Shown here piece after piece: positions 1-11,628 of a stretch of 64,000 bases of DNA. The first letter of the stretch is position 1, and each line of letters starts with the position of its first letter. A program made the translations under genes and the position numbers. The stretch covers positions 62,001 to 126,000 of the forward strand of contig JAEQBH010004553.1 in assembly GCA_016808115.1 (NCBI GenBank). The letters run 5' to 3'. Origin of the DNA: Tetrastigma voinierianum (lineage: Eukaryota > Streptophyta > Magnoliopsida > Vitales > Vitaceae). The notes below the pieces were generated by a model, which was not told the DNA's origin, did no database searches, and saw nothing but the letters and a program-made list of their open reading frames with translations.

Positions 1-1630
1 TCTTTTGTTTAAAAATTACTTAGAACTTGAGAACTGAAGGTACAGCTCTAAGCAGAAGAAGACCAACAATACATATACATTTTGAGTATATCATGTTGTC
101 TTTTCGTAAATGTGTGAATCAGGGCAAATTATTGACAAATGCATTTTCTTTTTTTTCCTCTTCATCATATAAGCTCTAAATGTTAATATTTCCAGTTTAA
201 CTTCTCAGGGCCCCATAGTGGCTTGTGTACAATGAGTTGCACCTCCTATTTTGGCTCAAATGAGAATTTTGATAAGTTATGGTTAAATTTCTTTTTTTTT
301 TCCTTTTTTTAATTGAAGAAGGATAGATATATTAAGAATACTTTAAGATCAGTTATGAGTACTATTAATATTCTAATAAAATCATATAAATAAAAATCTT
401 TCAAAATTATAAGGTTAATATATACTTATTGAAATTAATAGTAAAATATATTTAATTAACTTTTTCTTAATATCGAAGCAACCTATTTTTTCTATCTTAG
501 TATATCTCATTATGGATGCTATCTTAACCATTTTGAGAAATTATGATATTTGATATTTTTTTTTAAATTATTGAATTAAATAAATGATTTTACTTCTACT
601 CGAAATTCTTTTAAACAAATTTTTTTTCTTTTTTTTACATTAAGTTTAAAAAAATTAATTTTAAAACATTTTATATTTATACAAGTTTTTTTTTTAAAGT
701 TTATTGAACTTTTTTAAGATAAAAATGTTTCCTAAAATCTCCCAAAAACTCTATTTGATTTTTGAATGTCTAATATGAATTAAATTTAAGTGTAACGTTC
801 CTAGCTCATGGGATAAACCATTCAATATTCATAGCTCATGTGGTAGATTTTTAAAAATGTAATGCATAAGTAGTAATCAAAAACATTAAGGCTATAAATC
901 GCTCAACATTTCTAACTCTAACTCATGTGATAGATTTTTAAAAAGGTAGAATATTAGAAGGGAAACGTTTCTAGCTCATATAATAGATTTTAAAAAATGT
1001 ATGACATAAAAAGAGATAAAGTGAAGCTCATGATACATTTTCAAAAACTTTTTAATAATAATTTATTATATCATAAAGTGTTTATCTTTAAAAAAGAAAA
1101 CTTAAATATAATTTAATTTCTCATTTAAAAAATTCAATATTTTTATATAAAATTTACAATCTTGAGGAAGATGCAAAACCTTTCAAAATTTAAAAGCAAA
1201 TTTTCAGAATTAAATTTAAATCCATATCTTTTAGTATAAAAGGAGGTCTCAGCCTTGAGTCCCTCTGACAGAGTAGGTGAGTCCGTACTGCAACAATTAT
1301 ATATTGTAAAGTAATAGTTAATGGATGTAAAAAAAGAAAAAAGAAAATACAAATCCAAAAGTAAATAAATGTAAAAAAAAACAAAAACAAATAAAAACCA
1401 TTCAATTGATTGGTCAAGAGGGGTTGCACACTTTTCTTGATATGTTAAAAAGACACAGACACGTGATATGCATGCAGAGCAATGGCCACGTGTAAAGCCC
1501 TTCAGTTTTAAGTTGAAAATGCGAAACCGTATTGTCATTAACTGAGAGCAAAGCAACAAAGATGGTTTGAATTTCCCGGCGGAAGCAATAATGCAGGAGA
1601 AGGAAAAACCTGATCAGAGTTTCTTATCTC
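1..1630. other. AT-rich intergenic region upstream of the B3 cluster
   Basis: No exon, domain or splice pattern was recognised. The stretch is very AT-rich with many homopolymer A/T runs. Open frames on the minus strand near 1,143-1,559 are low-complexity (Phe/Leu/Tyr-rich) and look fortuitous. It contains the irregular repeat listed separately at 790-1,050 and may hold distal promoter sequence of the first B3 gene. Confidence 0.7.
790..1050. repeat. Irregular tandem repeat with a TAGCTCATG..TAGATTTTTAAAAA core
   Basis: A motif like TAGCTCATGTGATAGATTTTTAAAAA recurs near 805, 831, 915, 972 and 1,027 with 50-90 bases between starts. Copies are diverged and spacing is uneven, so this is a decayed minisatellite rather than a clean array. 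No coding content was seen. Confidence 0.55.
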
Positions 1631-1668
1631 AAGCGGGCCCACTCCTCCTCTGACGCTGCCTCTTGCTT

Positions 1669-3803
1669 TTCTACAAGCTCATTAATCTCATCCATTCTAT
1701 GCAGGCTGTAAGAAACTGGTAGCTCCAACTATTTGCTCTTCTTCCTCTCTCTCTCTCTCTCTCTCTCTGTATATATGAAAAGGGATTTGGGTAATTTAGG
1801 TTTTGATTTTGTCTAAATTGTTCGAATTTGGATGAAATGTGAGTTTTTTTATTGGATGTGTGTCAGCATTGAAAGATGAAATGGGGTTAGAAACTGGTTT
1901 CATGGAACAGATTAGAATGATCAAATTTCCGTTTTCCTGTAAAATAGGTTCAATAATTTTCCTTCCTTTATGTTTGGCTGGATCGGGTTGGAATCGCTTG
2001 TGGTTTAAGATGCAGGCATTCTGCTGGGTGGTTTTGATTTGATAATGAACATGAAGATTCTTGGAAATTAAGTATCCATGGACATTTCTTTCCCTAATTT
2101 CATCTTCAACGAAACGAACAGAACCTAACATGTTTGGGGGTACTTGCAGAGGATCCCGCGGAAGTTTGTCAAGAGATGTGGGGACCAACTTTCTGCTGTT
2201 ACGACTCTTACTCTTCCCACTGGTGGTGTTTGGCCTGTGGGGTTAAAGAAAGCTGGCAAGAAGCTCTGGTTTTTTCATGGTTGGCATGAATTTGTAGAGT
2301 ATCACTCCATCCATGTTGGGTACTTTTTGATCTTCAGATATGAGGGACGAAATTCGAATTTCAATGTTAACATATTTGATTTGACTACTTCTGAGATAAA
2401 CTACCCATCCTATAATCTTACAAGCTCTAAGAAAACCTGTGATGGAAAGCAATATCCAGCATCTGGTGGGAAAGAAATGAATGATGATGATCATGACGAT
2501 GGTGAAACTTCAAGTTCTGCTCCTCGTGTCTCTTTTAGAAATGAAGTCTATGATGAATGTGTAGATCAGCAGCTACTTGGTGAAGATCATTGTAAAAATT
2601 TGCGTCTGGCAAAGGATGGTGATGATTTACAAGCCCCATTTCAGTCTACCCGAGACATAGGCTTTCAGTTCATTCAGTTCGACAGCCCCCGAGACATTGG
2701 CATTCAGTTCGACAGCTGTGATCTTACAGATCCTGAATGTGAAGTTGGATGGCTTGTCTGATGCAGCAAATGGGAAAGCATACATACAGAACTAGCAAAA
2801 AGAAAAGGATGAACCTGGTAATCTCTTTCACTTAGTTCCCTTGTTCCTAAGCTTGTCCTCAATCTTAATTAGTATGTTGTGGAGTGAATGTTTTTGGGGC
2901 CTATTTCTTTGTAGCTCTATATATTATTATAATATTTAAACTTTGCAGAATAAGTAAAGACTTTGTATAGAATAAGGAAAGATGTTATGGATATCACTTT
3001 AAATTTTCTAGTTATGAGGTGAGACGTAGATGAGCTTCTAAATGCTATAGAGATATGAGAAAGGATAGGAAATAATTAGTGGAGTAGGGGAGTTCGTAGT
3101 TGGATGTTTCTCAAACCCAATTGCATATGTAGTTGTATCCTCTGTAATATTCCCTGCAGCATAGTTAGACAGATTCATTGTTAAAACCTTGTGCATGGCA
3201 TCTTTGCTTGAATTTTATTACGAGTGATTGGATAAAACTGCTGATGCAAATGAATCGTGGGCCCAACACGAAGATGAAGTAAAACTTCCCGGCCTTAAAA
3301 CTTCTGCATACACTTCAAAGCAGAGGTGGAGAGCTCTGACAGTGGAGGAGAGCAAGAGGGCCATTCATGCTGCAAAAATGTTCCAGCCTAGCTATCCATT
3401 CTGCAGGGTTATAATGCAACGTTCCTATGTGCATGAGAGGGCACACCTGGTGAGCTACTGAACCCGGATTTCCTGTACATGGTTCATCAATTTCACTGAA
3501 AAATTCTATTCTTTTTGCTGGCTGGTGTTATATGCAATCCACTTTGCAGAAAAGTTTCTCAGAGGGATCAAGACAATCATTAATTCAGGTTTCTGATGAA
3601 ACAGTGTCTCTGTTAGGTGCATTAGTTATGGTTGCAAAGGAAAATTCTTCTACAAGGGATGGACTGAATTTGTTGGGGACAATAATTTGGAGGAAGGGGA
3701 CGTTTGTGTTTTTGAGATCATCAACATGGAGGATGTTGTCCTAAAAGTTTCCATATTTCGTGTCCTTGAAGATTCAAAGATGGAGAATCAATCTTCAAAC
3801 TGA
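1669..3803 (+). pseudogene. REM/VRN1-like double-B3 gene, copy 1 (disrupted)
   Basis: The gene would encode a nuclear B3-domain DNA-binding protein of the REM class. Exon 2 (from 2,150 after TTGCAG) gives most of the first B3 domain: RIPRKFVKRCGDQ, then GGVWPVGLKKAGKKLWFFHGW and EFVEYHSIHVGYFLIFRYEG, followed by an acidic linker. Exon 3 (to the donor at 3,450) carries the linker before B3-2 (RWRALTVEESKRAIHAAKMF..SYPFCRVIMQ). Exon 4 (3,550-3,803) carries the second B3 domain, with KGWTEFVGDNNLEEGDVCVF. Damage: the exon 2 frame stops with TGA at 2,759, before a plausible donor at 2,818; the frame changes inside exon 4 near 3,605-3,615; and no intact first exon with a start codon was found. A short FYKLI stretch at 1,669-1,683, before a donor-like AAACTG|GTAGCT at 1,718/1,719, is the best exon 1 candidate. 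It lies in the same orientation as two paralogues downstream. Alternative splicing could rescue some lesions, but not obviously all. Confidence 0.7.
1746..1768 (+). repeat. (CT)n microsatellite in the first intron / 5' region of B3 gene 1
   Basis: An uninterrupted CT dinucleotide run lies just after the candidate donor at 1,719 and before a TATATATG stretch. CT runs are common in plant 5' untranslated regions and first introns. Confidence 0.85.
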
Positions 3804-4047
3804 AAGCCTGGTGGAATATGGTTGGGTAATTCTTGTTGAATTACAAGGCTTTATCAGGCACCTCTTTTGTTTAGAGGTTCTGATATATGCCTTTACTGGG
3901 ACTGTACAGTGATTTTTTTTTTTTGGATCCATGAGAATATTGGATTCGACCAGAATTGCCAGCATTTTTGAGAACTGCTGAGAAAAACTCAAAAGAAAGC
4001 AGAGATCGTAATGTAAGCATGTTGAGCATGTGTTGTCTTTCTTTCTT
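3804..4047. other. 3' flank of B3 gene 1
   Basis: Noncoding sequence between the last B3 codon and the SINE. It probably includes the 3' untranslated region. It ends in a TTTCTTTC-rich tract that runs into the poly-T at 4,048. Confidence 0.5.
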
Positions 4048-4216
4048 TCTTTTTTTTTTTTTTTTTTTTTTTGATAATCATGGATGTTCAAGTCAATTTG
4101 CACGAATCTTGACTAATCTCACGGAGTCCTGAACTTAATAATCAAGTTTACTCTCTAGGGATTCGAACCCATTACCAATGAGTAACCTAATCCCAATGTC
4201 TTACACGAGCTACTCT
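4048..4216 (-). mobile_element. tRNA-derived SINE, minus orientation
   Basis: Read on the minus strand, the element has a TAGCTCGTG-like A box (about 4,201-4,214), a perfect GGTTCGAATCC B box (4,159-4,169), a body of about 85 bases, and a terminal poly-A tail (the poly-T at 4,048-4,071 on the + strand). This internal Pol III promoter followed by a poly-A tail is the hallmark of a tRNA-derived SINE. I did not identify the family with certainty. It lies between B3 genes 1 and 2. Confidence 0.7.
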
Positions 4217-5364
4217 TTTCATAATATGTGAATCAGGGCAAATACTTGAAATTTTTTGTAGTTAAGTGTTAAAAAGGCCATAAACGATTTCTAAAATTAT
4301 TGCCATATGCACTTTTCTTTTTCTTACATTCCATGGTCTCGCTCGCTTAAGAGAGTCTAAAAGGATGTCCCTTTGTTTAGTTTTTTACTTGAAATAATTT
4401 ATTTTGAAATTTTAGATTATTTATTTTTCTACTTTTTCATAACTTAGTATAAATTTTTAGTTAATTAAAAAAATTTAAAGTATATGATTTTTTCAATAAG
4501 AATCAATATTGATTTTTTTTTCTTTTTTTTTTCTGCTTTTTAATGATTTATAAAAAATAGCATTATAAAGAGAAACAATATAATGCTTATGTATTATTAA
4601 ACAATATAGTTTTTAAATTTATTAAGAATTAAGTAGAAATAAACAACCACAACCTAATTGTTAGTTGGTTTGTATGAAGATTCTGTCCCAAGGAGGCAGG
4701 AAAATAATATCTAATTTATTATGCTATCCTTGTTTTTAAAGAACCAAGGTGTACAAATTGCACCCTGTAGAAATCTCTGAATCGGTATCTCCTCCCCATT
4801 CTATTATGTCTTCTTAACAAAGCAGAAACATTTTTATGTGTTAGGAGCTTTTTATTCAAACCAAAAAATATATTTCTTTATCTTTGGGTTGAAGCTTGTT
4901 ATCTTTTCAAAAGTGATAAATCGATAATCATTTAAAAATGAAATTTAGATTGCAGTGTTATGGTAAGAAATCGTGGTCTCTGAATTAACTGATTGTTTCA
5001 TAGTACCTGAGTGATCGCGAAGCTGCGGTCTCTTTTATCTTTTCAAATGTGGCCCTATTTCATTGTTTCCAGCATTGTTTTTATCAATGGATTCATAGTA
5101 AATACGCACAATCATGTGAAAAATCGTGTGATATCTTATTTTCATTAATGGATTTATAAAAACTATGCATAATAATGTGAAAATTTGTACAGTTAGGAGA
5201 GAATATGTAGAGGTATTTTTCAAATCCAATAAAAAATAATACGATATACAAATTAATTAATATAGAAATTGTTCAACAAACATTCGAAAGTAGTAATTAT
5301 TAAGCATTACATTGAAGCGTTCGGTAGTTAACTCCGAAACAAAAACACTTTCTGAAAACACTTC
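4217..5364. other. AT-rich intergenic region between B3 genes 1 and 2
   Basis: No coding evidence. It holds a short imperfect direct duplication (about 5,085-5,190) whose CACAATCATGT-type motif recurs downstream of B3 gene 2 near 8,636-8,695. The last ~60 bases are shared with the promoter of B3 gene 3. Confidence 0.6.
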
Positions 5365-5372
5365 TATATAAA
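5365..5372 (+). promoter_or_regulatory. Probable TATA box of B3 gene 2
   Basis: TATATAAA sits 111 bases upstream of the ATG at 5,476. The surrounding segment (AAACAAAAACACTT..CTTCTATATAAAGCTGT) is repeated almost identically ahead of B3 gene 3 (about 10,040-10,090), which supports it as a duplicated core promoter. Confidence 0.6.
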
Positions 5373-5475
5373 GCTGTGTGGAGGTTTGAATATGATCCAT
5401 CACTTCTATAGAAAGCTCCTCCCCTATATATAGAAAACCACAATGAACAATTTCAGACCATATTCATCAAGAGCA

Positions 5476-6962
5476 ATGCAGAGCAACTGCAGAGAACAGA
5501 GGCCTTATCAGTTTTTCAAGATATTCTTACCCTCCAAAACCAGGGACGAGAAGCTGGTAATTAAGTTTGTAACTTTAGCTTTTTCTTTTTATGCCCTGTA
5601 ATGCTTGTTTCTGTTTCTTTGTTTGGGTGATGAGAAAATAGAGTAAAGTGGAAGCAGTACCTCAGTTTTGGGCTTTTATGTTTTATTTCCCTGGGTAGTC
5701 TATTTCATTTTAGAAACTCAGGATTTATATCTTGTTGAAACGAAAGAGCCCTGACATAATTTGTAATATCTGTAGAAATTCCCACCAAAACTTGTCAAAA
5801 TTTTCCGGGATGAGGTTCCTGCTTCTGCGAGTCTCACCACTCCCGTGGGACATGTTTGGCCTGTGAGATTGGAAAAGGGTTCTGACAACAGCTGTTTCAT
5901 CAGTGATGGTTGGAAAGAATTTGCAGAACATCACGCCATTGGTTATGGGTACTTTTTAGTCTTTGGATATGAAGGGGCTTCAAATTTCAGAGTTTCTGTG
6001 TTTGATTTGACTGTGTTTGTGAGATTAGGTATCCATGTAACCCTTCAATCGGCTCCCAAAATCCATATCATGGCAAGCATTCTTCAGTCCATCCTAAACA
6101 AGAAGAAATGCAGGATGATGTTTCTGTTGAAATCTTGGGTTCATCCCCTCCATGGCATGCTCCTAATTCTTTTAAGGATGGCATTTTTGAGAAAATACAC
6201 AGAAGAGGTTCCAATGCTTTGGGAATCAAGAAGCATGGAAAATTTAAGCATGGTTGTTTCAGAGGGAGCAAGAATCACAAATTTGAAGATCATTTGGAGG
6301 CAACTAGGGTAGATCACTTGAATCGATGGAGATGGAGATTTGAGCTGAGCTCCTCCTTGTGGCTACGCCAGATTCTGGTAAGCTTAATAGAATCATAATT
6401 GTTTTGCTCTCCATGTAGATTGCTTCAGTAACTAGCCATTACAATCACCATTTGATTGAGTGCAGAAGACTCATTGATAAAACACAGGAAGAAACAAAAG
6501 GCAAATGCTAGAACTAGAACTCTTGGGAAAACTGAAAACAGGGAGAAGATTATTCATTCTGCTAGAATGTTGAATCCTGCAAACCCTTCCTTCACTGCTA
6601 TCATTAAGCCTTACAATAACAGACTGTTGGTCAGTACAGTACTTAATTTTCTTTCTCTATATTGTGATGTTTATGTATTTTGATATGGTCTAATTAAGCC
6701 CTATTTAATTATTTTGTTTTTGCAGTATGTGCCTGCTGAATTTGCTAAAAAGTATTTAAGGAGGAGATCAATCAAACTTCTGGATTCTACTGGAAAACTA
6801 TGGCCGCTCACATGCCTTATAAACCTAAGCAAAAATGTAAGGCTAAGCAGGGGCTGGCATGAATTTATCAAAGAGAAACATCTGAAGGAAGGAGATGTAT
6901 GTGTCTTTGAGCTGGTGCAGAGGGGGAATGTTGTGCTGAAGGTGTTCATCTTCCAACAGTGA
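5476..6962 (+). pseudogene. REM/VRN1-like double-B3 gene, copy 2 (frameshifted)
   Basis: Best preserved of the three B3 copies. Four exons are visible: 5,476-5,556 (27 codons, starts MQSNCREQRPYQFFKIFLPS), 5,776-6,377, 6,466 to about 6,629, and about 6,726-6,962. All have GT donors and AG acceptors. Exons 1-2 give the first B3 domain (KFPPKLVKIFRDE..GHVWPVRLEK..GWKEFAEHHAIGYGYFLVFGYEG). Exon 3 is a basic linker (IKHRKKQKANARTRTL) leading into NPSFTAIIKPYN. Exon 4 completes the second B3 domain (YVPAEFAKKYL..GKLWPLTC..GWHEFIKEKHLKEGDVCVFEL) and stops at 6,960-6,962. Inside exon 2 the frame used at 5,776 (B3-1) differs from that at 6,108 (DDVSVEILGSSPPW), and both differ from the frame needed at the exon 2 donor. 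The shift near 6,010-6,025 is evident from comparison with copy 3; a second lies near 6,300-6,345. A cryptic intron could remove part of this, but a decaying gene is more likely. Confidence 0.75.
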
Positions 6963-7557
6963 CGAAAACAGATGATAATCAAAATTATGCATTTCTGGTT
7001 TTCATTTCTAGGTACTTTTGAAATGGCAAGCTTGATCAGTAATCTATTTCCTGTTTTGGTTTTTGGATGTTATCTTATGACCATGATCACTGAATTTTTT
7101 GTCTGTGTTCAATGCAATATGAACTATACTTCCTGTTTCTGAGATTACTTATAAAAACAAGACCACCATGTACAATCAGCCAAACTGATCAGTGATAGTT
7201 TTAGTGATTAAGAACAAGAATCCACTTTCAGCTAAATACTGAAAGCTTAATTCTTACATATCTATTATTGATAATGTCATTACTACCAGTATATTAATTA
7301 ATTACTAGCTTTTAATGGAGCATCATTCAGTAAAGTCAAAGTTCGAGTCTCCCTAGGCGCATTCACTACAATTATGCATATGATGTTGCTTCATAGTTTA
7401 AAACAGTGGTTGTATCTTCTGATTTTCTTCCACTTGGGGAACTTAATGACTTAATATGGTATATCCATCAAGGCTGAAGGATTTTTTACAAGGCTGCATG
7501 AGTGAGGACATTTTTCTGATCTGTAACTTTTTTGTCATAAAATTTCATGCTTCTTTC
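6963..7557. other. 3' flank of B3 gene 2
   Basis: Noncoding AT-rich sequence, probably including the 3' untranslated region. No ORF or RNA gene was supported. A weak tRNA B-box-like sequence (about 7,339-7,352) lies here without a convincing A box or tail. Confidence 0.5.
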
Positions 7558-8131
7558 TAGGGTTGTAATCAAGTCGATACAAAATCAAGATCACCTCACT
7601 CATTAAAGCTTAAAACTAACTTGACTCGACCAGTTCAAACTCCGACTCAAAATAGTCTAACTATTTTAACTCTACTCAACAAAACTCAAATCAATTTAAA
7701 AATTAATAAATAATTATACTCCAAATCTACTCAACTCAAAATCAAATCGAGTTCGACTCGATTAAGCTCAAATAAATTTTAACTTGTGATACTTGATTAA
7801 TAATTAATAAAAATAGTGGAAGTTTCATTTAAGAGTTCGAGTCGTGCACAAAGATCCACAAAGCAGCCGCCCAAATCGTGTTCCAAAGTTCATTTTCTAC
7901 TAAAGCTGGATTAGGAAAATTCATCCGCTGATGAGCTGTAAAGCCTAGCTAAAACTGCAGTGACGCACGATCAACTTCAAAACCAGCTCTGAATATAAAT
8001 ATGTTTCTAAAACTATCTGATGCTTTATATTTCGAGATCGAGTTCAACTCGATTAACTTCGAGTCGAATTCAAGTGTTTTACGAGTCAAACTTGAGTAGC
8101 TCATAAATATCCTCACTCGATTACACCCTTA
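7558..8131. mobile_element. hAT-like MITE with 8-bp target duplication
   Basis: The left end TAGGGTTGTAATCAAGTCG and the reverse complement of the right end, TAAGGGTGTAATCGAGTGA, agree at 15 of 19 positions. They are flanked by CTTCTTTC (7,550-7,557) and CTTCTTTA (8,132-8,139), an 8-bp duplication with one mismatch. TAGGG termini with 8-bp TSDs are typical of the hAT superfamily. The 574-base interior is noncoding and built largely of GACTCGA/TCGAGT motifs, so this is a non-autonomous element. Confidence 0.75.
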
Positions 8132-10070
8132 CTTCTTTATATCCTTAATCTTATGTCATGATTCACTATTTCATATGAAATGAAGAAATAAAATCTCTAT
8201 CAATTTATCGTTGCATTACAAACATTATTAAACACATTCAACTAATGTCTTTTAATTTATTTAGATTTTGATATAATTATTTAATGAAAAGGTCTCCATT
8301 TCTAATTATGATGTTGCAGGATTCCAAATTCCACTTTTTTGAAAACAGGTGGTGATTCTTAACTATTATCATTGAAAGAAATTTAAAAAATTTGTTTTCA
8401 TAATGCCCACATTCTTGGAAATAACAATAATAAATTTACTTGAAATTAAGTCCTATTGAACTTTGACTTATTTTTTTCAAGTCTCCTCTTAGTTAAATTG
8501 CCTGAATCACGGTCCTTTAATTAAGATTTACTTAAAATGAGGTGACACCAGTGAAGGATTAAGAAAATGTTACAGATTTTTATTTTTCATGAAAATGATT
8601 TTTTAATGACAAATTTCAAAAATTCTTGATTTTTCCAGTATGTTTTTATAGAAATATGCACAATCATGTAAAAGTTTGTAGAGATATATAAATTTATCAA
8701 TAAATATCATCTTCAAAAAAAAAAAAACCAATTTTAAAATACTTTTTTAATGCCAAAATTTTAGGTATATAATATGGTAAAAAAACATTTCTTTATTACA
8801 CTTAATGAGGCAAACTGTCCTTAATAGTAAAAATTATTTTAATAATAATATAAAAGTACCTTAATTTTAATATTTAAAAATAAATAGGTACAAAAATTAT
8901 TTTTATTTAGTTAAATAGATATGGTACATGATTTAAAAAACACGTATCACTTAATTTCTAGAAAATCAATTCAACTAATATTTAGAACTAGTTAAGAAGT
9001 GCCATATCAATTAATAGTATTTTTTTCTCCTGTTTTAATTTGATAATCAAATGTGATTGGATAAAAATATTTTACATTTTGGATAATAATGACATTTCTC
9101 CTGTTTTAATTTGATAATCAATTGTTTTCCCTTGAGAGATGTTTCATAAATTCCTTGGACAAAAGAAGAGTTAGGGATTTTGGAAACAAGGGTTGAAATA
9201 GAGAAAATAATAATAATAAAGAAACAAAATTTGTTACAGAAAAATTAATGAAAACAAAAAATATTCAAAATCTATAAATTACTTACATATTACTCAAACT
9301 TATTTTTCCTTATTTTTTAAGTATATATAAATTATTAAAAAATTTTAGTGCTGACATATTAATTTAACTAATTTAAATATATTTTATTTTCTTTTCATAT
9401 TTTTATAGAAAAATGAAAAATTTCTAGAAAATAAAATTTAAAATACTAAATTAGAAACATGGTATCAATATATTACAAAAACGAAACATGTTCCTAAAAA
9501 CACTATCAATCTAATGCACATCTATATTTAAGTTCTCTACCCTTTTATTGATATTATTTTGCACCATAATTCTCTATTTTTCTACAATGATTCCATTATT
9601 TGTACCAAATTTTTTGAGGAAAAAATATATAAAATAGAAAAAAGAAAATATCCAAAAGTTAAAAAAAATTAAAGTATTAATAAATTATATTTTTCGATAA
9701 CTAAACATTTTATTACAATATAATAAATTGTCGTCACTACAACGTGAACCTTGGACCTTTCCCATCCTCAATGTCTTATATTTTAAAATTTTGAATGGTC
9801 TAAAAAATGAGTTAGACATATAAACTTATATACACCACTTTGAACTTTTTTTTGTTTGTTGCCTTAACTATTTAATATTTATTCTTTTAAAAAAAAAACT
9901 ATTTAATATTTATATTAAATAGTTTAAAAATGAAAAATATTAATCTTTGATTTTCTTTTAATTTTCCTACTATGCCATTAAATATGAAGAAGAGAAAGAC
10001 CTATGAGTTGTGTGTACCTCTGTAAGTCACCTTAAGATTTCAAAACAAAAACACTTTTGAAAGTACTTCT
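8132..10070. other. AT-rich intergenic region between B3 genes 2 and 3
   Basis: Almost 2 kb without coding evidence. It includes a 27-base direct repeat (CTCCTGTTTTAATTTGATAATCAA near 9,028 and 9,097) and one copy of the CACAATCATGT motif that is duplicated downstream of gene 1. Many A/T runs occur. The region immediately before 10,071 is the duplicated promoter block. Confidence 0.6.
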
Positions 10071-10071
10071 G

Positions 10072-10077
10072 TATAAA
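10072..10077 (+). promoter_or_regulatory. Probable TATA box of B3 gene 3
   Basis: TATAAA lies 63 bases upstream of the ATG at 10,135, in a block (AAAACAAAAACACTT..CTTCTGTATAAAGCTGT) matching the promoter of B3 gene 2. The duplication therefore included the promoter. Confidence 0.6.
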
Positions 10078-10134
10078 GCTGTTTAGAGGTAAAGATAGCT
10101 TTTTTAAAGTTTGAAATATTTCATTATAGAACAA

Positions 10135-11581
10135 ATGAGAAGCAAATAGAAATATTAGATTCCTTATAAATTCTTCAAGGTAGTCTTACCCTCAAATGCC
10201 AAGGACAAGAAGCTGGTAATGTGAAGCATTGTGTTCTTGTTGCTGTTTTCTTTGATAGATTCCCTTTATTGCTTGTTTTTGGTCCTCTGTTTGGCTGCTG
10301 AGAAAATAGAGGAACGTAATAAAAAAATTTGAAATTTTGTGGTTTATTTGATACACGCTACTTTCAGTTTCATGTTTTTTTTTAAAAAAAAATTTCTGAT
10401 TTCATTGTATTGAATCATTCTGTAGAAGATCCCGCCAAAATTTGTTAGCACATTCCGGGATGAACTTTCGAATGTTGCTACTATCACTACTCCGACTGGT
10501 CATGTTTGGCATATGGGATTAGAAAAGGCTTCTAACAATGACGGTTGGTTTTGTGATGGCTGGCAAGAATTTGCAGAACGTCACTCCATCTTTGCTGGAT
10601 ACTTCTTACTCTTTACATATGAAGGGAATTCAAAATTTAGGGTTTCTGTATTTGATTTTACTGCCTGTGAGATTGATTATCCCCGTAACCCTTCAAATAG
10701 TTCTGTAAGGAAATCTCGTGGAAAGAAAATTCCAGTATATTCTAAAGAAGAAGAACTGGAAGATGATGTTTCTGTTGAATTCTTGGGCTCATCACCTTCA
10801 TGGCAGACTGCTACTTCTTTGAAAGAAGAGCAAACTCACTGTAAATGTTCTAATCCTTGGAAGCAGCAGAAAATACCTGAGAGTTGTCTTAAATCTGGCT
10901 TGGGAATCAAGAAGCATTGCAGAGATGATAATTCTTTGCGAATCCCAAAATCTAAGCATGTTTGTTCCAGGGAGAGCAAGAGGTGCAAAATGGGATACTC
11001 CCAAATGTCTGATATGGAGGAAACAGAATCTGGTATGCTTAACTAAAACCATTTTGTTTTCCTCTCCAAGTAGCTTGTTTTAATGATCAATCTATTAGAT
11101 TTGGGAATTGGGGTGACCCGAATTTTGTCCATCTGTAGCCCATTATTGATACTGCTCTCCCCCATGGCCTGAACCTACTCAGTTTTGGTTTGCATACAAA
11201 TATGTTATGTATTCTAGTGTTTATGTTTTTTTCTTTAACAGGCACAATACTCTAGTCTTGTATGTATTTTGAGATAGTAGATTTCTCCAACTTTACCAGT
11301 GGTTTTTCCCCCAATTAAGATTTCTCTGTAAATATTTGTATTCCTTATTTTTAGTTTTAACTTCTTCTTTCCTGTTCTTGGTTGATTGCAGAGGAAGATG
11401 AACCATTAATGAAACACAGAAAGGAAGCAAAGACAAATTCTAGAACTGGGAGAGCTGCTAGAAGGCCCAAGCCTGTTAACCCTTCCTTCACTGTAACCAT
11501 GAAGACATATAACATTGAGAGCAATTTCCTGGTATGTCCCTGTATTTTCTTGCTGTATATCCTCATATATATATATATATC

Positions 11582-11628
<47 letters not shown>

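Noticed and set aside
1143..1559. Minus-strand frame of 138 codons
   Set aside because: Phe/Leu/Tyr-rich low-complexity translation from AT-rich DNA, with no motif, no supporting splice context and no similarity I recognise.
1796..2188. Minus-strand frame overlapping the start of B3 gene 1
   Set aside because: Antisense shadow of intron 1/exon 2; the + strand B3 domain explains the region.
7339..7400. GTTCGAGTCTCC resembling a tRNA/SINE B box
   Set aside because: No convincing A box at the right distance, no poly-A tail and no flanking duplication, so not called as tRNA or SINE.
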